Shown here one piece after another: positions 59,441-64,000 of a stretch of 64,000 nt of DNA. The notes under the pieces were generated by a model. That model searched no databases. It had not been told where the DNA came from and saw only the letters and a list, made by a program, of their open reading frames with translations. Within the stretch, counting starts at the first letter, position 1, and each line of letters begins with the position of its first letter. A program made the translations under genes and the position numbers. Origin of the DNA: Lentinula raphanica (lineage: Eukaryota; Basidiomycota; Agaricomycetes; Agaricales; Omphalotaceae); the NCBI GenBank assembly GCA_027919835.1, contig JANVFP010000059.1, positions 1 through 64,000 on the forward strand. Reading direction: 5' to 3'.

Positions 59441-61994
59441 TAATTTATTTGGATCCGGATGACATGGACCAGGGAAAGGAAAGCTGAAGTACAAGCTTCC
59501 GTTAGTCGGTGTCATTGGTGTTGTGAGAATTAGAGCCGTGATTTTCATTGTCTGATCGAGAATCGGAATTGTCCACCCTCGGAGTGATCCGATCAATGGG
59601 GGTCCCAGTACACAGTCCGGGGACGAAGACTTTCGTCGTTTGGCACTGGTAGGGAAGAGTAGGGAAGGGGCAGACTAGACTCTGCCATTTTCAGACTTTG
59701 AATGGTGTCAACGAGGGCGAGATCTTGAATGCAATCATTCAGTTATTCAAAGAAATCGAGGTAAAGAAGAATAAAGAATCACCTCTCAAAATGAGCTGAC
59801 GTCGAGTCGTTGAATTCGTAAGGACGAATACTTGAGTCGTGAGATTCGGGTATAAATGTAGCAGCGCAACTGGACCCGAGGTTACGAAGAAAGCGCAGGG
59901 ACTCTCATGGTTCTCAAGTAAGGATCAACCGAGGGAGGAACGTACTCTCAACACCATAGAGTGGGGGAATGATGAGTATCAGTGACGCTATGGGCGTGGC
60001 GAGGTCCGCTTCGTCGCGAGCTAAGTCCGCAGTGCGAGGACCGTCTCGCAACTGAGCTCTGCGGAAGGCTCTGGGTCAAGTTTACCGACATGCATCCGAG
60101 GCTAACCTTCGTGGTCACCACTCCAATTGATAACGGAGAAGAGGGACCACATCCTCTTAAGGATACTGAGCAGCCACTTCTCTGTTATGTTCCCGATCGT
60201 GCGCGCGCGCTGACGGATAAGATCAGTTGGGGTGGGGAGAGTTTGAGCTTCGGAGCAGAAAGCTCGGATGTTTTTCCTTTCTCTCCTTCCAGTCTGTCAC
60301 TCTTGTTATTTCAATAGGCTGGCGTCCTCATTGTCGACCACGAGCTTCTACAGATGCCAAAATTGCCAGGAGAGGTTGTCGAGTCTTGGCCTCCGCTTGA
60401 ATTATCAAGCAACCGGGTAGGTGGATATGCTGATTGTTCTGGGACAGGTTAACAGCGATGGTAGATGGTGACAGCGCAAATAGAGCGAGCCAAGGAAATG
60501 ATGTATAGATGAGGCTTGGACCCAAGGAGAGCCCTGAATGTCGATGATGAAGAGGATATCTAGGACGGTGAAGGAATAGTTTAAGGTCATTGCGGACCAT
60601 GAATCACAATCTGAAGGATGTTTGCTTCGGGCAAAAAGGGAAATGTTAAGAATGCATTCACGTCATTCATCATCCGATAAGTACACTACTGACTATGATT
60701 TGTAGAATAGGGATCGACCAAGAGCTTGACATGCCAGCAACGTGATGCTCACAATGGGGGATTTCCAGATGCTCATAGACATCGATGGGAGAATAGTGCT
60801 TGCTCTACTGTGAATTCTCTCCGTAATACTGTCTAAATCATCCTAAATGCCGTTTCCTCATGCTTCGCCGTTTACACTCATCAAGATCAGGTTTCAATCA
60901 ACCGTTCCCGTCATTTCTACGCATGGAGGCGCATGATAAGGCAGCAGACACTCAAAACTCGATCAGGAGATCGAAGTTGGTACATAGCTCTTCACCGAAT
61001 ACCGCTGATCCCGATCTCCTTCCGCCTTTTGACTGAGAGCTGAGCTCTGAGCACAGGATTACAAAGCATTCTGGCAGTTAAATCGGTTTCGTTAATCTTT
61101 GGGAATACATGAGCAAGTAGAATTGCAGTAGAGTTGTTTCGCAGTACAATGATCCTTCGCGAGGAGCGCGTGTAAACTCTTCTCTTCCATCATTCTGCTC
61201 TACCAAGACCAAAAGATTGAGAGTATGCTCTTTCAATACGAGAAGTGACTGACCTTGTACTCGATTTGCCAGGATGTTTTATACACCGGATGGCTCTAGC
61301 AGTATCTTTATAGGATCCCTACGAATATGAATTGTCTTCAAGTCTACGGGAAGTGACTGTTGAGTTCAAAAAATTTCCTCTTGTATAATATGGAAGTACC
61401 TTGAGCCAAACGCTCATCGGACGCTCATCGGACGCTCGTCGTATATTCTTATGTCGGTGCGATCTTCGTAAGCAAGGAGTGACCAGGTACCCAATGGCGC
61501 CGAATTCAAAGCCCGTATGAGATTACTAGCACGCTCAAAAAATGGTAATACAGCCTTCGAAGGATGTCGATGATTGGTTAAGCCTTCTCTCTGAACCAAT
61601 TTAATGAATGATGAGAACCGCCTGAGAGGTACATGGACATGGATCGTTGGATAATTGGAATTCTTGCTTGATAGAGATTTCTGGGTCTAATTTACCGCCA
61701 TTGGTAGATTACTTGTAGTATTGAGCAATGTGAATTTTCATGCTACTTACCTGGCGTACCTTTGAAGCTTGTTCTATGTCGGAACGCACTATTTTTCCGG
61801 GACATTGTTTATTGAAGTTCTGATTCCCAGTCGATCGAGATGTTGTTCGACAACCAAGTCCAGTTTTAGCACTCAACATTCCCAATACATATGATATCAC
61901 CTTGCTGCGCGTTCCCAGCGATCTTCTGAATTTCACGTCCACCTATGACCAATTTCTACACGCGCACTCTGAGGTTTCACGAAAGAGACACTCA
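59441..61994. other. Gene-poor region
   Basis: About 2.5 kb in which no open frame shows a recognisable family, codon pattern or linked exons. The longest frame, 59982-60317, lacks support. A short direct repeat lies at 61409-61440. Confidence 0.5.
61409..61440 (+). repeat. 11-bp direct repeat, three copies
   Basis: The unit cgctcatcgga is present twice exactly and a third time with one change (cgctcgtcg). Probably slippage; no coding or regulatory meaning visible. Confidence 0.7.
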
Positions 61995-62373
61995 CCGGCA
62001 TGGCTACCGCCCAACGAAGGAGGGAGGTGGAAGTTGGGAACGAAGATGGAAAAAGTTGTTCACACCGCTGACGGCGGATGATGAGGGGACACTCGCTCCG
62101 ATTCTACACCGAAAGCAGAAGTTGGTTCGCAGCGCTAAGACACGTTATCAGTTATATAACTGTACTGAATCTACTGATAAATAGAAAAAGAGTAGTTATC
62201 TACCAGTAACTGATAACTGATAACGTGTCTTAGCGCTGCGAACCAACTTCTGCTTTCGGTGTAGAATCGGAGCGAGTGTCCCCTCATCATCCGCCGTCAG
62301 CGGTGTGAACAACTTTTTCCATCTTCGTTCCCAACTTCCACCTCCCTCCTTCGTTGGGCGGTAGCCATGCCGG
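61995..62373. repeat. Perfect 161-bp inverted repeat with 57-base spacer
   Basis: Left arm 61995-62155 and right arm 62213-62373 are exact reverse complements over all 161 positions that I compared by eye; the spacer is 62156-62212. Each arm holds the same open stretch (HGYRPTKEGGGSWERRW..., LTADDEGTLAPILHRKQKL) read inward from each side. I found no clear target-site duplication. A weak outer match (ctgaggt at 61969-61975, acctcag at 62389-62395) may extend the symmetry. A transcript through it would fold into a long double-stranded hairpin. It could be a foldback or MITE-like element or a hairpin-RNA locus. Confidence 0.93.
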
Positions 62374-63464
62374 CAAGTATTTTTAATCACCTCAGCCAGT
62401 AGACTGCAAATTTTGACACTCGATGTTTAGAACTTCAAGTTCGACTGGTAATCAAATTGACCAGGTTTGAACAGTGCATGTCGAATGCAAATACTTCATG
62501 AATGAGGTCTCCTAAAAAGAATAGCATTGATTCTCAGTCGAACATAGAACGAAGTTAGCTTGTGCCAGGTATGTCTTGCATCCTGGTCAACACATCCAGA
62601 AATTCACCTATGACGGTAGCTAGCACTCACTGACCACATCACCTCTCAAAACCACAACCACGCAATGCTTCTTCTCCTGAACATTTCCTGCCACCTGGTT
62701 GGCTTCAGACACCGTTTCAACATCTTCATAAAATGTAGACCTCTTGACGTCTCTTGATTGGCCACGAATTTCAGAGGGATGATTCGAAGCTATCCCGGTT
62801 CGAAGTCGCAACAATCCGAAAATTTCAGTGTACAATGACACGCCTCTTCCAGTGTATGTGCGTTGGACACAGCAGCTACCCTTGCATTGCCTAAAAGTGG
62901 TCTACCTGTCTCGGGGTGTTCGTCGCAAACTGATGACAGACCCCTTCCATTGCCATTAATAGAAACTCGAAACACATATCATATACGTTCCCTGTATCAC
63001 TGCCCTACCATCGAACCTTCTCTCCCTCCTTCTCATGCATTTTTAGCCGTTACTCAGCTCATTTTCATCTTCATTTCTACAATTTTCATCGATCTTATTC
63101 TCCAAATTCGATTTGATTCTTACAAGTAACAAAATCAGTGCAGCCGTTGATTCTCCAACCATGATATCACTTCGTCCATGTCGACTAATCGAGAGACTTA
63201 TCGAATGACTTTACAGCGTTTGTCATAAGTTTGCGGACGATCATTCGCGAAGTGGGAGTCAAGTGGACGGAATTAGCCGGTCGCGGAGTAGTGAGCAACA
63301 GGCAACACATATACAGACTGTCAGACTGCAGTGCTAGTTGTGGTATTGATCGGATTGATTAGCGCTCTCTCCTTTGTCCTTTGTTCCACAGAATATCATA
63401 TAAACTCAAGGTGCCCGTTGAAGGGTTTCTCTCTTCGTATCTCATTCTTGGCGAAGGCTTCCCA
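62374..63464. other. Region without a supported gene, right of the palindrome
   Basis: About 1.1 kb. Minus-strand frames at 62620-62841 and 62790-62975 are open but overlapping in different phases, without recognised motifs. Probably contains the promoter of the coiled-coil gene at the right side. Confidence 0.4.
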
Positions 63465-63928
63465 ATGGCAAGCGATACGAATGGAATCAGAGTTCGTCCC
63501 CAGTTCCTAACCATCTGTGGCTACTTCAATTGATGTGATCTGCAGATATCGAGTGAAGAAGCCACTCGCAAGAGGCAGGACGAGAACAAAGAGTTTGATA
63601 TCAATGACCGAGATGTATGCCTTCAATACTTTTCCTTACCCATATAATATATTGAGCTCTTCGACAGAACCTCAAAGTTCGATTGCTCTATGTAAACGAT
63701 TCGGACATGCTTCGAATGGAGATGAACAGACTACGAACGGAGCTGGACGGACTACGAAAGGAACTCGATAATGAGCATCACTCTGTTGCTCGAGCTTTGC
63801 AAGCAAACAATCACCTAGCTGCTCGCCTTGTTGGTACACAAGCAGCTCAAGACGTTCTCATTTCCGAACTGAAGAAACAGACCCAGACCGAGCCGAAGAA
63901 ACAGACCCAGACCGTTGTGAGCACATAG
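63465..63928 (+). CDS. Small coiled-coil protein (hypothetical; may continue past the stop by splicing)
   Basis: Exons 63465-63491, 63546-63614 and 63668-63928 keep frame with GT..AG introns and give 118 residues. The chain is charged and helical: SEEATRKRQDENKEFDINDRD, MLRMEMNRLRTELDGLRKEL (heptad pattern), ALQANNHLAARLVGTQ, and a tail with a duplicated KKQTQT unit. No family recognised. A gtgagc just before the stop codon could be a donor site leading to further exons outside the window, so the true C-terminus is uncertain. The first intron donor (gttcgt) is weak. Confidence 0.55.
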
Positions 63929-64000
63929 TTGCCGTGTAAAGCTCTTCTACTCATGGTTCCTATAGGAGGATATTTTGGCGACGGACCAAGTGATCACGGT

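Noticed and set aside
59982..60317. 111-codon open frame in the gene-poor region
   Set aside because: No recognised motif, no linked exon with splice sites, and composition similar to chance frames nearby.
61945..62390. Two near-identical small ORFs on opposite strands
   Set aside because: They are the same arm of the inverted repeat read in both directions; not evidence for two protein genes.
62795..62815. ggttcgaagtc, another B-box-like string
   Set aside because: Flanks do not fold into a cloverleaf and no A-box lies at the right distance.

Overview
This is eukaryotic DNA from a filamentous basidiomycete, most likely an Agaricomycete of the wood- or litter-decay type. The genes are split by many short introns (about 45-70 bases, GT..AG with CTNA-like branch sites). 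The gene content also fits: CYP63-like P450s, an AA9-type lytic polysaccharide monooxygenase, Zn2Cys6 factors with exons of 6-13 bases, a YOR1-type ABC transporter, a PMT2-type mannosyltransferase and F-box proteins. I saw no bacterial operon and no rRNA or tRNA gene. Exon joins were inferred by keeping frame and family motifs together at splice consensus sites; none are confirmed by RNA data.

Layout, 1-30 kb (ordinary, gene-dense): PDX2/SNO-type glutaminase (-), Zn2Cys6 regulator TF-A (-), PMT2-type O-mannosyltransferase (-), a second Zn2Cys6 regulator (+), a 41-exon YOR1-like ABC exporter (+), an unrecognised acidic protein (+), a probably secreted epoxide hydrolase-like enzyme (+), uracil phosphoribosyltransferase (-), an intronless F-box protein (+) and a long disordered protein (-).

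30-43 kb: three tandem CYP63-like P450 genes, all on the minus strand, followed by a divergent Zn2Cys6 regulator (TF-B). TF-B is a close paralogue of TF-A and shares its microexon layout. This looks like a locally expanded P450 cluster with a candidate regulator.

43-52 kb: two U2 snRNA genes in opposite orientation about 5.7 kb apart, duplicated with their promoter and downstream DNA. Between them lie an AA9-like LPMO with a Ser-rich tail and a protein with a SUMO-interacting motif. Beyond them are an 11-bp minisatellite and a small T5orf172/GIY-YIG protein.

52-60 kb: a pseudogene mosaic. A decayed UTP20 fragment is interrupted in mid-gene by a 3.5 kb, 5'-truncated SMC6 fragment that still has intron-like segments. 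UTP20 coding homology resumes almost exactly where it was broken. A third, short UTP20 patch lies nearby.

60-64 kb: gene-poor DNA with a perfect 161-bp inverted repeat around a 57-base spacer (a potential hairpin-RNA locus or foldback element), then a small coiled-coil gene at the right edge.

The features of most interest are the SMC6-in-UTP20 nesting, the perfect palindrome, the inverted U2 pair with shared flanks, and several splice-site oddities (GC-AG introns, one intron without an AG acceptor).
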